NCBI RefSeq assembly: GCF_007748035.1
Contig: NZ_CP036278.1
Span: forward strand, 3,472,001-3,536,000
DNA from: Aeoliella mucimassa
GTDB lineage: Bacteria; Planctomycetota; Planctomycetia; Pirellulales; Lacipirellulaceae
Direction: 5' to 3'
DNA length: 64,000 nt
Part shown: positions 35,701-43,735 of the stretch, in pieces
Layout of the letters: every line of letters starts with the position of its first letter
Numbering within the stretch: the first letter of the stretch is position 1
Notes under the pieces: generated by a model
The model's database searches: none
What the model was told of the DNA's origin: nothing
What the model saw: only the letters and a program-made list of their open reading frames with translations
Position numbers and translations under genes: made by a program

Positions 35701-38555
35701 TCCTTAACTCGACAGCGATTGCCGACTATGGCGACGCTCCCATCCCCTACCCTGTTGGCCCGTTGGTGAATGGCCCCGCCCATATTGCGGTTGGACCGAT
35801 GCTGGGCGTCACTCGCAGCATCGACACTTATGGTTCCCACACCGCTGCGGCTGCAGGTGACTCTGGCGACGATGGAGTGGTGTTCGATATCGTGCAGGTG
35901 GGTAACCTCATCTCGACCGTAACGGTTACTGTATCCAATGCACCAGCAGGAGCACGACTGGATGCCTGGATCGACTTCAACGGCGATGGCTCCTGGAGCG
36001 GACTACAAGAGCAGATTTTCACTAGCCACCCGGTTGTCGAAGGGGAGAACGTGCTGCTGTTCGAAACTCCCGCCTGGGCACTATCGGGGGCAACTCACGC
36101 CCGATTCCGGCTTAGCTCTGAGGGTGGGCTGGGAGTCGCCGGCGCGGCTGCTGATGGCGAGGTGGAAGACTACGAACTTGTCATCTCACCCCCTGGTGCT
36201 GGACCGGGGCATTTCAACGAAGTAGTGCTTTTAGAAACTGGCAACTCGCTATTTGACCTGGTTCCCATTGACTTCGACCGAGACGGTGACTTGGACTTCG
36301 TAGCTGTCGACTACGCAGGGCAATTAATTTGGTTTGAGAATCCGGGAGCCCAGTCGAATGACCTGTGGAAGCAACATATTCTGGCGAGCGATATGGGTAG
36401 CGTTCGTGACTTGAAAGTACTCGACTTCGATCGCGATGGTGATCTCGATGTACTCTACGTGAACTCCACTGTATGGGTTGGCGCGTTGCTAAACGATGGT
36501 GAAAACAACTTCACGTATCAGCTACTCTACACCAGCGACAGGAACATGCTCGAATTGGAGCCAATGGACTTCGATTCCGATGGCGATATCGACATCGTTC
36601 TCCGCGAATCCCAGTCCCCCACTACCACGATCTCGTTACTGGAGAACAGCGACAACCTAACTTTTGTTCGCAAGCAACTCGCTTCTGAACCGATAGCGAT
36701 CTCCGAGTTCGACGTTGTTGACATAAACCAAGATGGATATCTGGACGTACTCGTCGGAGGAGGCGGCGGTTTCTTTCCGCCACGTATCGAGTACATTGCG
36801 ATCTGGATGAATGACTCCACAGGTGGATTTACTCGCACCCTACTCTCCAATACCGATAGCCACTTCTCCGTGGTTGATTTGGATAGAGATGGCGACCTTG
36901 ATGTCATGGCAGCCCGGTCTGGTAGTTCTGGATCGTTGCACTGGCATGAACAGCAAGATACAGGCTTTGTTGAGCATGATCTCGCGTTGGGATTCTACCG
37001 GGCTTACAGTGTTGCCGCGTACGACTTTGATGGAGATGGAGATCTCGATCCAGTCTACGGTGCGAGTGCAAGCAGCCTGTTCGAGAATAAGCTCACTGGC
37101 GATTTCAACAATGATGGTGCGGTCGATCTACAGGACTACGACATCTGGAAAGCGGAATTTGGCCATTCCTCCGAGTCAGAACTGCTTGCAGACGCCAACC
37201 GAGATGGCGCAGTGAACCTTGCCGACTACACTCTCTGGCGGGATAACCTCGGCGGTACGACTCCTTCCTTCATACCCCGCTACATAAATGGATACTTCCC
37301 AACCCTCTTATTTGCAGGGGACATCGACAACGACGGCGATTTAGACATTCTCACCAGCAAAGATTCCTCGATCGTTGCCTACCTGAACGTTCCACAAGTC
37401 ACGATGACTACATCCGGCGACACGCTCGCCGAACAGGATGGAATGGCGTCATTGGTCTTCACCCGCGACGGCGATCTGAATGAAGACTTAACCGTTCAAC
37501 TACGACTTGATGGTATCGCAGTTGCAGGAGTCGACTACCTGCTCGATGGAGCGCAGCTCACGTCGAGTTCCACCGCACTAGTAACGATTCCTGCAGGCGA
37601 GCGATCACTCACCATCCAGGTGACTGCCATAGACGATACGCTTGCTGAACTCGACGAGCCGTTTACGATTACGATGTCAGCAGGCCACTACATGGTCTCC
37701 TCTCCTTCGAAGTTGGATTTCATACTCGTTAGCAATGAAATGGGTGGCGACTTTGGCGATGCCCCTGACACGTACTCCACCTCCAGTGCGAAAGATGGCC
37801 CACGCCATTCGCGAGTCACGGAGAACGATCCCCGCCTGGGAGCGACGCGTGCCGATGAGGATGATGCCACCCCGAGCGACGACGCCAGTAGTTCGACGAG
37901 CGATGATGGAGTATTACTTTCTCCAGTCCAAATCGGCCAGACCGACGCCATGGCAACCGTTAATGTGCAAGGTGCTGATGGTGTGCTGGATGCGTGGATC
38001 GATTTCGACGGCAATGGCGAGTTCGATGCCGTAGCGGAACGAGTTTTCGAGAACGTCCCTGTGACCGTCGGGGACAATACACTGTCATTCGACGTGCCGG
38101 AAACAACAGTCATGGGGAGTACGTTCGCACGTTTTCGCATCAGTTCCAGCGGCGTGGAGCTGCCAGCCGGCATAGCCGCCGACGGCGAAGTGGAGGACTA
38201 CGCAGTAGTGATTGCTCCGGCACCCCCAATTGCGCAATTGGCATCTGACGTCGTCGCGAGGCAGACCTCGCTTCGGATCGCCGATCTGGCATTTGCTTCT
38301 TTGGAGATAGAACAATCGCAGTATTCGGCTGGCACTCTGGCCGCGAGTGAAGCATCAATGCCCGACGAGCCCACCAAGCCCCCGGAAGATGAGCTGCTGC
38401 TATTGCTGTCGCCGGCATACAGGAGGGATTCTGCGCCTGGATACACTCGGTCGCTGCCTATCGCCGACGAAGAACACAACTCAACGGCTCGATCAGAGGT
38501 ACTGGCAAGCGTTCGTCATCGCTGGAGTTGGCGAATGCAACTCGACTCTAACTAA
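29736..38555 (+). CDS. Giant secreted modular protein: LEPR-XLL-like signal, five GEVED blocks, FG-GAP/VCBS repeats, Calx-beta, dockerin
   Basis: 2939 residues. The basic N terminus leads to FEQLESRQLLAADFGDAP (about 33-50), a LEPR-XLL-type signal used by planctomycetes for very large exported proteins. Five blocks each begin F/YGDAP (about residues 45, 753, 1388, 1996 and 2670) with a GEVED domain (WIDFNGDG, then DGEVEDY). Block 1 carries about six integrin-like FG-GAP repeats (FGSSLAAIGDLDGNGVIDLAVG-like). Blocks 2-4 carry VCBS-type DxDxDGDxD repeats ending WYEN. Calx-beta-like domains precede blocks 3-5. A dockerin type I pair lies at about 2454-2505. Very rich in acidic calcium motifs. 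Probably a calcium-stiffened surface adhesin or fibre; no enzyme domain seen. Confidence 0.9.
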   Translation: MDWRSNWQRERRTAKRASRQRKSLTALRRQLGFEQLESRQLLAADFGDAPAPYPTLLADDGARHITDNSSTTLYLGAGVDSEVDGSPSITANGDDLFSTPGVDDENGVFDPDRDLVFTVGTTPTVHVYATNKTGQDAMLYGWIDINQDGGFDNATERASLIVPSSDSASLLALQFPPLSATAPFGESYVRLRISTDFTASNPHGEASDGEVEDYRVSVLRISELETGFAGYEKLVFGQSGVPLPENAQYFGASIAALGDVDGDAVPDMAVGHTNYVNGGTAYGAVQVLLLNPSGTVRESTTVTIGTPNGPTLSASDNFGSAIVSLGDLDGDGISELAVGASGDDVGSTDAGAVHILFMDQSGVLKRSQKIASEVGGGPSLHSGERFGSSLAAIGDLDGNGVIDLAVGAAQHGEGDAKTGGFYILFMAADGTVTSYTEIYSESDGGPDLTNGGRFGSSIASLGDIDGDGFREIAVSADLEDTIAPWQGNVYLISLNTDGTVRQSRALVRDGSEGFPSQPNGPSGRLGRLGSSLAAPGDLDGDGVQDLLIGDSYYLGAVYVAYLQTTGEIRELIRVSSGFPGGPVFDSGGSLSHQFGSAVSLLGDLDKDGAPEFAVGATADDTAGLADGAVYVISLRPDEHPPTLTSIRRLEGSRNPTAADSLWFRVEFSEDVTGVDVSDFTASGGLLAVATNVIQVSPRLFDVELGRGNLAGYNGEAGLELAMNALITDRSGNALPIIEPSIDETFLVVNYTSADFGDAPAPFPTVFNEGAWHFESSMDEPRLGMLRDSEQDGVQSLLADGDGEDEDGVTFGTIRVGQLAAAITVNVQSAAGKLDAWIDFNGNGSWADPGERIFTSKEVALGDNTLYFDVPVSAVSGITFARFRLSTAGGLGFAGPATDGEVEDYAIEIQPPNVGSEFAPYQDFSNDESFLPSSTPIDLDNDGDLDFLTTKQLASNQYVVVWYELTSDRSYVEHAVTQSSSEISLLLPTDIDFDGDYDLIISVSNEPEYKVLSNVAGEFVENIWFSPEDELRYLSPNDVDQDGDMDVVGFESVTNSLVWYEFAPDSDPAKHTIDDSVGGPTSLSAADIDGDGDLDLLASIWSGRIVWYENDGQQQFQSHSIGNHYSAYYVHSVDIDNDGDMDVLASALYKDSSGNFDNLLVWYENVGEQQFVATTIYAREGYYRTLYVPADIDGDGDFDIVAWIPSGRSTNRALVWYRNDGNQGFRQITIEDRAASAWPIVADLDSDGDLDIAFAGAEYNRFGWYENVYSVHATFEQNSLQESNGSVQMFRFEIESERNQPSTISFELSGSALHGTDYFISGHSQLVGSVGSVVIPPGQTFAVVTVNLIDDELPELDEVIRLAAVAGEGYRLQGEVTAEWTVISEELGGEYGDAPLMYPTLAGDNGAAHSQGGPDSPRLGASLDLDSDGHPSPTADGDGADDDGVTFDSIRVGQLTNSVTVNVQNGSGFVDAWVDWNGDGHWGSLDQILDSQPVVVGDNEFTFPVPLTAKSGTTYARFRVSSTGGLGVTGVAADGEVEDYQVEIRPPAETTGVFDSNTKIAELTNSSLPSVMQTVDLDTDGDLDIIGTNHSGYLWWFEHTGEADFIPHELSLEGSSIELADLDRDGDIDLVTTYNSTVAWLENDGLASFTIHRLTTSLSGAIAAAIVDLNGDGRLDIAATGTYGDILWFENLGYGEFSQSVVGDVGGTTNPQPKDLVATDVDLDGKDDLVLTGSTTFADTFWFRNNGDGTFSERLLNSYKARALAVSDFNGDGLDDLLLSSTGELRILLADGDSNYTSLVLDDTNNARQSLVVVDFDGDGDIDVAEAFNNSSQPLVWYQNDGFSNFTRRVIATPSTNVSSIVAGDIDANGTIDLVAASRYPYGLWSYTQPLTIGYELVSPALVEEGSEPLIVRLSVSSAVNHPLSIPFQITGTATADDYVVQGADRWDGVLGVVTIPAGSSYVDLMLQPFADSLDEVAETVVIGTAIGAILNSTAIADYGDAPIPYPVGPLVNGPAHIAVGPMLGVTRSIDTYGSHTAAAAGDSGDDGVVFDIVQVGNLISTVTVTVSNAPAGARLDAWIDFNGDGSWSGLQEQIFTSHPVVEGENVLLFETPAWALSGATHARFRLSSEGGLGVAGAAADGEVEDYELVISPPGAGPGHFNEVVLLETGNSLFDLVPIDFDRDGDLDFVAVDYAGQLIWFENPGAQSNDLWKQHILASDMGSVRDLKVLDFDRDGDLDVLYVNSTVWVGALLNDGENNFTYQLLYTSDRNMLELEPMDFDSDGDIDIVLRESQSPTTTISLLENSDNLTFVRKQLASEPIAISEFDVVDINQDGYLDVLVGGGGGFFPPRIEYIAIWMNDSTGGFTRTLLSNTDSHFSVVDLDRDGDLDVMAARSGSSGSLHWHEQQDTGFVEHDLALGFYRAYSVAAYDFDGDGDLDPVYGASASSLFENKLTGDFNNDGAVDLQDYDIWKAEFGHSSESELLADANRDGAVNLADYTLWRDNLGGTTPSFIPRYINGYFPTLLFAGDIDNDGDLDILTSKDSSIVAYLNVPQVTMTTSGDTLAEQDGMASLVFTRDGDLNEDLTVQLRLDGIAVAGVDYLLDGAQLTSSSTALVTIPAGERSLTIQVTAIDDTLAELDEPFTITMSAGHYMVSSPSKLDFILVSNEMGGDFGDAPDTYSTSSAKDGPRHSRVTENDPRLGATRADEDDATPSDDASSSTSDDGVLLSPVQIGQTDAMATVNVQGADGVLDAWIDFDGNGEFDAVAERVFENVPVTVGDNTLSFDVPETTVMGSTFARFRISSSGVELPAGIAADGEVEDYAVVIAPAPPIAQLASDVVARQTSLRIADLAFASLEIEQSQYSAGTLAASEASMPDEPTKPPEDELLLLLSPAYRRDSAPGYTRSLPIADEEHNSTARSEVLASVRHRWSWRMQLDSN

Positions 38556-38797
38556 TGGAACACGATGCCCGGCACTCGAACAGATTCCTCAAATAGACGA
38601 CGCCTAATGTTCTGGAAATCCCACGCTGGCTATAAGCTGGAAGCCAGCAAGCTGAAGTTGGACCAACCGGCCGCTGGTGTGACTCTCAGCTATCTACGGA
38701 GGTGAAAACAACCTCTGGCTCGTCACCTACGCGTGCAGTGGTCCCTCGAATTCAAATCGAAACGCAGAGGTCGGGTGTTCTCGCCCATTGGTACCAC

Positions 38798-39094
38798 CTA
38801 CCCCAATTGGGCGGCGATCGCCGCCGCCAGAGCTAAGTCCCGCTCGGCAGAGATTTCTGTGACCACCGCATTACTATGTCCCAAAACCGTTTGGGTGGCC
38901 TCTAGGCCAAACTTCTGGCGAATCTCAGTCGCCGCTGTATGGCGGATACGATTCGGTGACCACTTTTCAAGGTCGTGCTTGTCGCAGATACGATGAATTG
39001 CACGGCGGTAGCTACCGGTGGTGTAGGAAGCAGCTGAGCAGCGGCGACCATCTTTCCATGTCTCTTTTGGCGTATTGCCTTGATTCATCGGCAT
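38798..39094 (-). pseudogene. Tyrosine recombinase C-terminal remnant with catalytic residues lost
   Basis: 98 codons. WSPNRIRHTAATEIRQKFGL then ATQTVLGHSNAVVTEI is the catalytic C terminus of planctomycete phage-type integrases, where the family reads P-H-R-L-R-H-x-A-A-T, L-G-H-S and V-T-x-x-Y-A-E-R-D. Here the first His is Asn and the nucleophile Tyr is Ser (EISAERD), each a single-base change. The N-terminal half is absent. It cannot be active. It lies 243 bases behind the giant gene and close to the second direct-repeat copy. Confidence 0.75.
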
Positions 39095-39539
39095 ACTGCC
39101 CCAGTTGGGTCTAACTGTTAAGCACCACCCGCTATGAGAACAGGAATACGAAGCAACCCACGAACGTAGAACGCAAAAACATCTGGAGTCTGTGAGAAAG
39201 AACAGCTCCGCCTATCTACAGAGGTCTCCACTGAAGGGGCACACCTCCTTACATTCCATGACACCCTCAGCCGCGTCGGACGACTCAACCGCCCGCACTA
39301 ATTGGCATCACTCAGCTACAGAAGCGGATGAATTCGATGCCAATTGACGCGACACTCATACCGGGTCTAGCCAATGGAAGTTCACCCCCAATCGACTACT
39401 CAAGCTCCCAAACACCGAAGCTAGGCAATTGAGCTCAGTTCGAGGTGAAAAACGCCTAGCTAGATGACTCGCAGGCTTGCCCGAATCCACGCAGCTACCC
39501 ATTGTGAGAGGGCCATACTTGGCTGAACCTGACAATAAG
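39095..39539. other. Intergenic region with repeat copy 2
   Basis: Apart from the dispersed repeat (39197-39292) I see no gene, hairpin or promoter that can be supported. No more integrase sequence was recognised upstream of the remnant. Confidence 0.4.
39197..39292 (+). repeat. Dispersed direct repeat, copy 2
   Basis: Matches 29248-29343 in the same orientation and reading frame (see that entry). The better-preserved words are AAGAACAGCTCC, CACACCTCCTT-like CACCTCCTT and CCTCAGCCGCGTCGG. It lies about 640 bases after the giant gene. Confidence 0.6.
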
Positions 39540-40781
39540 CTAGCCTGCTTCTTGCTGCTCGTCGGCTTCCGCCTTCTCTTTTTCGTACCGTTTCAGTTGT
39601 CGCATTGTCGATTTGCGGCGGTAGACCAATCTAGCTGTGGTTTTATCCTTATCCTCGACTCCCTCCTCGGCTTGAAGTTCTGCAACGAGTGTGTCGCACT
39701 CTGCTACCGATTTCTTAGTAACTTCGATCGCTGATTTTAGATCTCCGGCGAGGTAGTATAAGTCTCCGCTGTCTTCCAGCCAGATTGCCTTGGATTTACC
39801 TACCGTTGAAGTGGCCGCCTGTTTTTGGCGGAAATCGGCCAAAGCCCGTGCCAATTCGGGCGAAAAGGCTTCTCCCTCTCGCGCGTGTTTCTGCAGACGA
39901 TTTGCGAGCATCGTCACCTCCATGCCGTCTAAATCGCCCGCTTGGAGCTTCGCTATGGTCCCTTCGGGATCCTCCATCCTGTCGTGCAGATCGATGATGG
40001 TGGTTAACTTCCTCACGTGCTCCTCGACCGTAGGTGCGTAGGCTTCGCCCATGTCGATCTGGTTGAGTTTTTCGCGAAGCTCCAGCATTTGGCCATGGTC
40101 GCCGTTTTTGATCGCCGCACGTGTGACGGCAGATAACTTGTTGGAGAGCACCCCCACGTTGAACTTGACGATATACGCGTCGCGGTCCCAACTGTCGCTC
40201 AGCACTTGTTCGATTACGTCGTCCATCTTCGAAGGATGACCGACCCACTCGATCTTGGCGTCCTTGCCTACGATGAATGCACAGGGAATACCGGCCTGAC
40301 CCGCCGCACGAAAATAGGTGTCGTGGGTCGATGCATCGGGGTCGGTGGCCAGGCAATAGGCGCTGGTAAGCTGGCCGTAGGTTTGCGGATTGGCTTCAGC
40401 ATCGGTAGCCGGATGATCGGTACTGGTGCGAACTTCTCGATCGAGAAACGCGTTCACGGTATCAAGATCCTCGCGGCTCACTCCGATTACCATGACGCCC
40501 TGGTCGGCGTATTTCGACTGCACCTCGGCCAGGTGTGGGATTCCTTTTACACAGGGCCCGCACCAAGTCGCCCAGAATTCCAAGACGTAGACTTTGCCTG
40601 GCTCGAATTCGGTAACCGGCTCGAACTTTCCATTGGCGTCGCTTAGCCAGTGCTCGATATCGAGCGGTGGTGCAGGAGAGCCAATCTTAAGCGACGTCTC
40701 GGTCGAACCGGTGGCCGGTTCGTCAGCGTGTGCTACGGTCGCGAATGTCGTCAGTAGGGTCAGCAAGAATGCACGCAGCAT
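39540..40781 (-). CDS. Secreted TlpA-like thioredoxin-domain protein
   Basis: 413 residues from ATG 40781 with GAGG upstream; signal peptide MLRAFLLTLLTTFATVAHA. The frame extends to 40898, but without signal-like sequence. The thioredoxin fold (about residues 30-190) has KVYVLEFWATWCGPCVKGIP with the WCGPC active site at about residues 73-77, and a cis-Pro-like GIPCAFIVG. The long C-terminal helical part (about 200-413) has no recognised domain and ends in a charged K/E-rich tail. TlpA/ResA-type proteins reduce disulfides or assist cytochrome maturation on the outer face of the membrane. It lies downstream of the lipoprotein/DUF1559 pair. Confidence 0.85.
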   Translation of the reverse strand: MLRAFLLTLLTTFATVAHADEPATGSTETSLKIGSPAPPLDIEHWLSDANGKFEPVTEFEPGKVYVLEFWATWCGPCVKGIPHLAEVQSKYADQGVMVIGVSREDLDTVNAFLDREVRTSTDHPATDAEANPQTYGQLTSAYCLATDPDASTHDTYFRAAGQAGIPCAFIVGKDAKIEWVGHPSKMDDVIEQVLSDSWDRDAYIVKFNVGVLSNKLSAVTRAAIKNGDHGQMLELREKLNQIDMGEAYAPTVEEHVRKLTTIIDLHDRMEDPEGTIAKLQAGDLDGMEVTMLANRLQKHAREGEAFSPELARALADFRQKQAATSTVGKSKAIWLEDSGDLYYLAGDLKSAIEVTKKSVAECDTLVAELQAEEGVEDKDKTTARLVYRRKSTMRQLKRYEKEKAEADEQQEAG

Positions 40782-40927
40782 CAGTAGGAATCCTCTTGTT
40801 GAGATGGAGAATGGAGCGGGCTTGGTAGCCCGTCTGAAGGTTCGAAACACCCAATTACAATTCGGCGTCATTTCATGCTCTGCTTCAACGAATGGCATGC
40901 CACCGTCCCATGTCAGAGAGCTTGTAG

Positions 40928-41401
40928 CTAGTCGTTGGACTTCAGCTCGAAGTGGAAATTGTTTTCGCCCGTTGCCATAACCTCGGCAATAAGGTCAGTC
41001 GTCTCGTGGCTTGCAAACTTTGCCGGCAGCAAGTCGCGGTAGGTCGGTAGTGGCGGTGGGGAGCCGGTGCGGGCGAAGTACTCTCGCGACTCGGCCCCCG
41101 TCAATTCGTTGTCCGAATGCTTCTTGCTGACTAGTACGAGGTAGGAACCGGGCACGGCACCATCTTTGGCATCAAAGGTGGAGAGTGTGAAATTGCCCTC
41201 AGCGTCGGTGTTGCCTTGTGCAGCAGGAGTACTACCGTTGCTAGGATAAAACACGACCATTGCTTCGGCGGCCGCTTCTCCATCCAGCAAAACCCGACCG
41301 GAGACAGGCACTCGCTGCGGGCGGCCATCGTTCTTGTTTCCACAGCCGGCGACGCTGCCGAAAATCAGCGTTAATAAGACAAATGTGCGAAATCGAGACA
41401 T
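40928..41401 (-). CDS. Small lipoprotein paired with DUF1559
   Basis: 157 residues. Lipoprotein signal MSRFRTFVLLTLIFGSVAGC, lipobox SVAGC. The mature part starts VPVSGRVLLDGEAAAEAMVV and continues GNFTLSTFDAKDGAVPGSYL, the carboxypeptidase-regulatory-like fold seen in the other three partners. The C-terminal part contains PAKFASHETTDLIAEV, a stretch found in many planctomycete proteins of this type. It begins 69 bases after the DUF1559 stop. Function unknown. Confidence 0.82.
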   Translation of the reverse strand: MSRFRTFVLLTLIFGSVAGCGNKNDGRPQRVPVSGRVLLDGEAAAEAMVVFYPSNGSTPAAQGNTDAEGNFTLSTFDAKDGAVPGSYLVLVSKKHSDNELTGAESREYFARTGSPPPLPTYRDLLPAKFASHETTDLIAEVMATGENNFHFELKSND

Positions 41402-41470
41402 TCTATTTTCTATAGGTTTCTAGCAACCTGCGATGGTGACGGCGAGGCAAGGTCTATAGCCATCGTAGGA

Positions 41471-42562
41471 TCAGCGAGGATCTGTTGGACTACCTGTAGT
41501 GGTGGGTGCGTTGTCGCCCACTTCTTCGCCGGCCTTGGAGCCTAAGGCCCCCCAGACGCCGTAAGGGCTGGGGCCACTGGCAACTTCCTTTGCAGCGAGA
41601 TTACCCGTGTCGATGCCTTCCTCAATGAAATGTACCGACCCATCCACGTATACCGCGTTGACGCCCGACACGTGACCACTGCTTGGCGGGAACAGCCCAG
41701 CATGGCCGTCGAACGATCCTTCCTGGCAGGCGGGAGAATTGGGGGGCAGGACGGTTTGGAACGTGGCGTAATAGGCCATGCCATCGTTCCACCGTTTCCC
41801 CAGCCAATTGCCTGGGTCTTCGATCGAGCTGACACGGTCGAATTTGAACTGACCACCGCTTGCAAACGACAGGCAGATGATCGGGCCTTGCTGCCGCAGG
41901 TTCACATTGAAAGCCAAATCTTGCCGAACATCCTTCGAGTCGTTCAGCACCATACGTTCCGAGACGGCGATGGTATTCGATGTGCCATCGGTGATCTGCC
42001 GAAGGGCAACTTTCGAGCCATTGCTCATGATGCCCCGCGGCTTGTCGCCCAAAGGGGCCTCTGCAATGGTGTCGCCGATGGAGAAACGGTAGTTCGAGTG
42101 TGCAGTTTGGTATTGGATCGACCCCTGGCCGCTTTGATCCGAAGGACATAGCAGGCCGGGTATCTGCACATTGAAGGGGGCAAACGTGCTGTCGTACGGC
42201 GCGGGTATGGGATCGACGCTCATGATCTGGTCGTACAAGGCTTGCTGTTCCATGTAGGGGCAAAGCAACACCCATCCACTCACGCGCGCAGGTGCCGATG
42301 TGTTGGGTCCGACCATCCGGGGGGGCAAAACCCCGTGAGTATCTTCATACCCTAGCAGGGCGAGCCCTGCTTGTTTGAGATTGTTCTGGCACTGAACACG
42401 CCGTGCCGACTCGCGAGCCGACTGCACGGCAGGCAGCAGCAGGCCCACGAGAATGCCAATGATGGCAATCACCACCAGTAGCTCGACGAGCGTAAAGCCG
42501 CGTGAGCGACTTCGGCCGATCCGTCGCAGCCGCGGCGGGTGGACTCGTAGGCTCATAGTCAT
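41471..42562 (-). CDS. DUF1559 protein with prepilin-type N terminus
   Basis: 363 residues from ATG 42562. The start is fixed by a 4-base ATGA overlap with the esterase stop and a GGAAG ribosome site. Leader RSRSRG then [14 protein letters not shown], with the normal Gly before the cleavage site. The helix runs to [19 protein letters not shown]; the domain contains [14 protein letters not shown] and ICLSFASGG, and the tail [16 protein letters not shown] is the H/G-x-N-x-x-x-x-DG signature with His replaced by Val-Ser. It is followed by its lipoprotein partner. Confidence 0.9.
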   Translation of the reverse strand: MTMSLRVHPPRLRRIGRSRSRGFTLVELLVVIAIIGILVGLLLPAVQSARESARRVQCQNNLKQAGLALLGYEDTHGVLPPRMVGPNTSAPARVSGWVLLCPYMEQQALYDQIMSVDPIPAPYDSTFAPFNVQIPGLLCPSDQSGQGSIQYQTAHSNYRFSIGDTIAEAPLGDKPRGIMSNGSKVALRQITDGTSNTIAVSERMVLNDSKDVRQDLAFNVNLRQQGPIICLSFASGGQFKFDRVSSIEDPGNWLGKRWNDGMAYYATFQTVLPPNSPACQEGSFDGHAGLFPPSSGHVSGVNAVYVDGSVHFIEEGIDTGNLAAKEVASGPSPYGVWGALGSKAGEEVGDNAPTTTGSPTDPR

Positions 42563-43614
42563 GGCAATTCTTCCGTTCTCGTGCGGCCGCAAGCGGCAGT
42601 TGTGTGGTTACGTCCTTGGCCGCGCATCCAGCGGGCCAGGACCATCGTTGGGATGGCTAGCGCCACTCCCGACGGTTCGGGCACCACTAGCGGTTGCATC
42701 GCGGTGGCAAAGGCATAGCCCAAATCGTGCTGACCGGTGGCACTAAAGTGGAGGAAATCGCCCTGCAGGGCGAAATCGTCGGTATACACGAGCGCAGTTT
42801 TCGGCTCCGAGAACGCGACGGCCGCCTGTGCCGCTCGGATTTGCTCTCGGTACGTGCTGTTCAGGCTCGTTTGATTACTCGATAGTTGGCCAATCACAAT
42901 GGGAAGGTCCGCTCCGTAGGTGGTGCGGACGTCGCTGATAAAATCGCGAAGATTGTCTTCGTAAGCCAGGCTTGCGTCCGCGACGGCGTCGCTCTCGCCC
43001 TGCATCCAGATCATGCCGTCGAGGGATATCTCGATTTGCTCCTCGGCACTCTCTGCGGCGAGAAGACTGGGAGCCACCAGCCGGGGAGCAGGACCGGTGT
43101 CTTGGCCGGGTAGTCCGTTCTGAATTTCAGCAAACCCCGTGGCGACGACATACTGGAACACCTGATAGACTCCACCATCGTCGGTGGTGGTACCGTTGCC
43201 ACCCGCTAGCCAATCGCTGGAGAGAGTGGTGCCACCTTGAGCATGCTTTATGAGAGCGACTTTCTCGCCTCTCGCGGCGTAGTAGTCCGCCATCGCGCGT
43301 CCAAAAGTGACCTCCGGTCCAAAACCGCCGGTCCTCGAACTGCCTGGTCGCAGGAAAGCGTAGTTCAATTCGATATCGTCCGTGTTGGTAACTCCATTGG
43401 CAGCCGCTTCGCCCCAGTAGAAAGGCACATCCAACTGCTGTCCTTGTAGCTCGGCGGGAAGTCCACTGATGGGCGCGCGACCGTCGGCGTTCGACTGTCC
43501 TCCGACCAGGAAAACATGAATCCTCTCGGCAACCGACAGGTCGATTGCAGCAACCGAGATGGCCATGACCATGGTCGCAATCGCGATCGCTCTCTTCCAG
43601 CTAGGTATCGTCAT
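42559..43614 (-). CDS. Sialate O-acetylesterase-like SGNH esterase with PEP-CTERM signal
   Basis: 351 residues from ATG 43614 ([20 protein letters not shown], signal peptide ending SVA). The upstream extension to 43830 overlaps the previous gene and is rejected. Catalytic landmarks of the SASA/DUF303 family: [12 protein letters not shown] (nucleophile Ser), [11 protein letters not shown] and FLHFSATGQ (Asp/His block is present as D-F-L-H-F). The enzyme would remove acetyl groups from sugars. The end is [21 protein letters not shown], a PEP-CTERM signal followed by an unusually long tail of about 20 residues. It is translationally coupled to the DUF1559 gene behind it. Confidence 0.85.
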   Translation of the reverse strand: MTIPSWKRAIAIATMVMAISVAAIDLSVAERIHVFLVGGQSNADGRAPISGLPAELQGQQLDVPFYWGEAAANGVTNTDDIELNYAFLRPGSSRTGGFGPEVTFGRAMADYYAARGEKVALIKHAQGGTTLSSDWLAGGNGTTTDDGGVYQVFQYVVATGFAEIQNGLPGQDTGPAPRLVAPSLLAAESAEEQIEISLDGMIWMQGESDAVADASLAYEDNLRDFISDVRTTYGADLPIVIGQLSSNQTSLNSTYREQIRAAQAAVAFSEPKTALVYTDDFALQGDFLHFSATGQHDLGYAFATAMQPLVVPEPSGVALAIPTMVLARWMRGQGRNHTTAACGRTRTEELP

Positions 43615-43735
43615 GTACTGTTGCGTATTCTGTTCGGTTTCGATGCCCATGACTCGAGTAACATTTGTCGTCTGTCGAGCGGCGACCGACGAGCGAGCTG
43701 CCCTACGCACGCCGGTCGCCACTCTGACGATGCGT

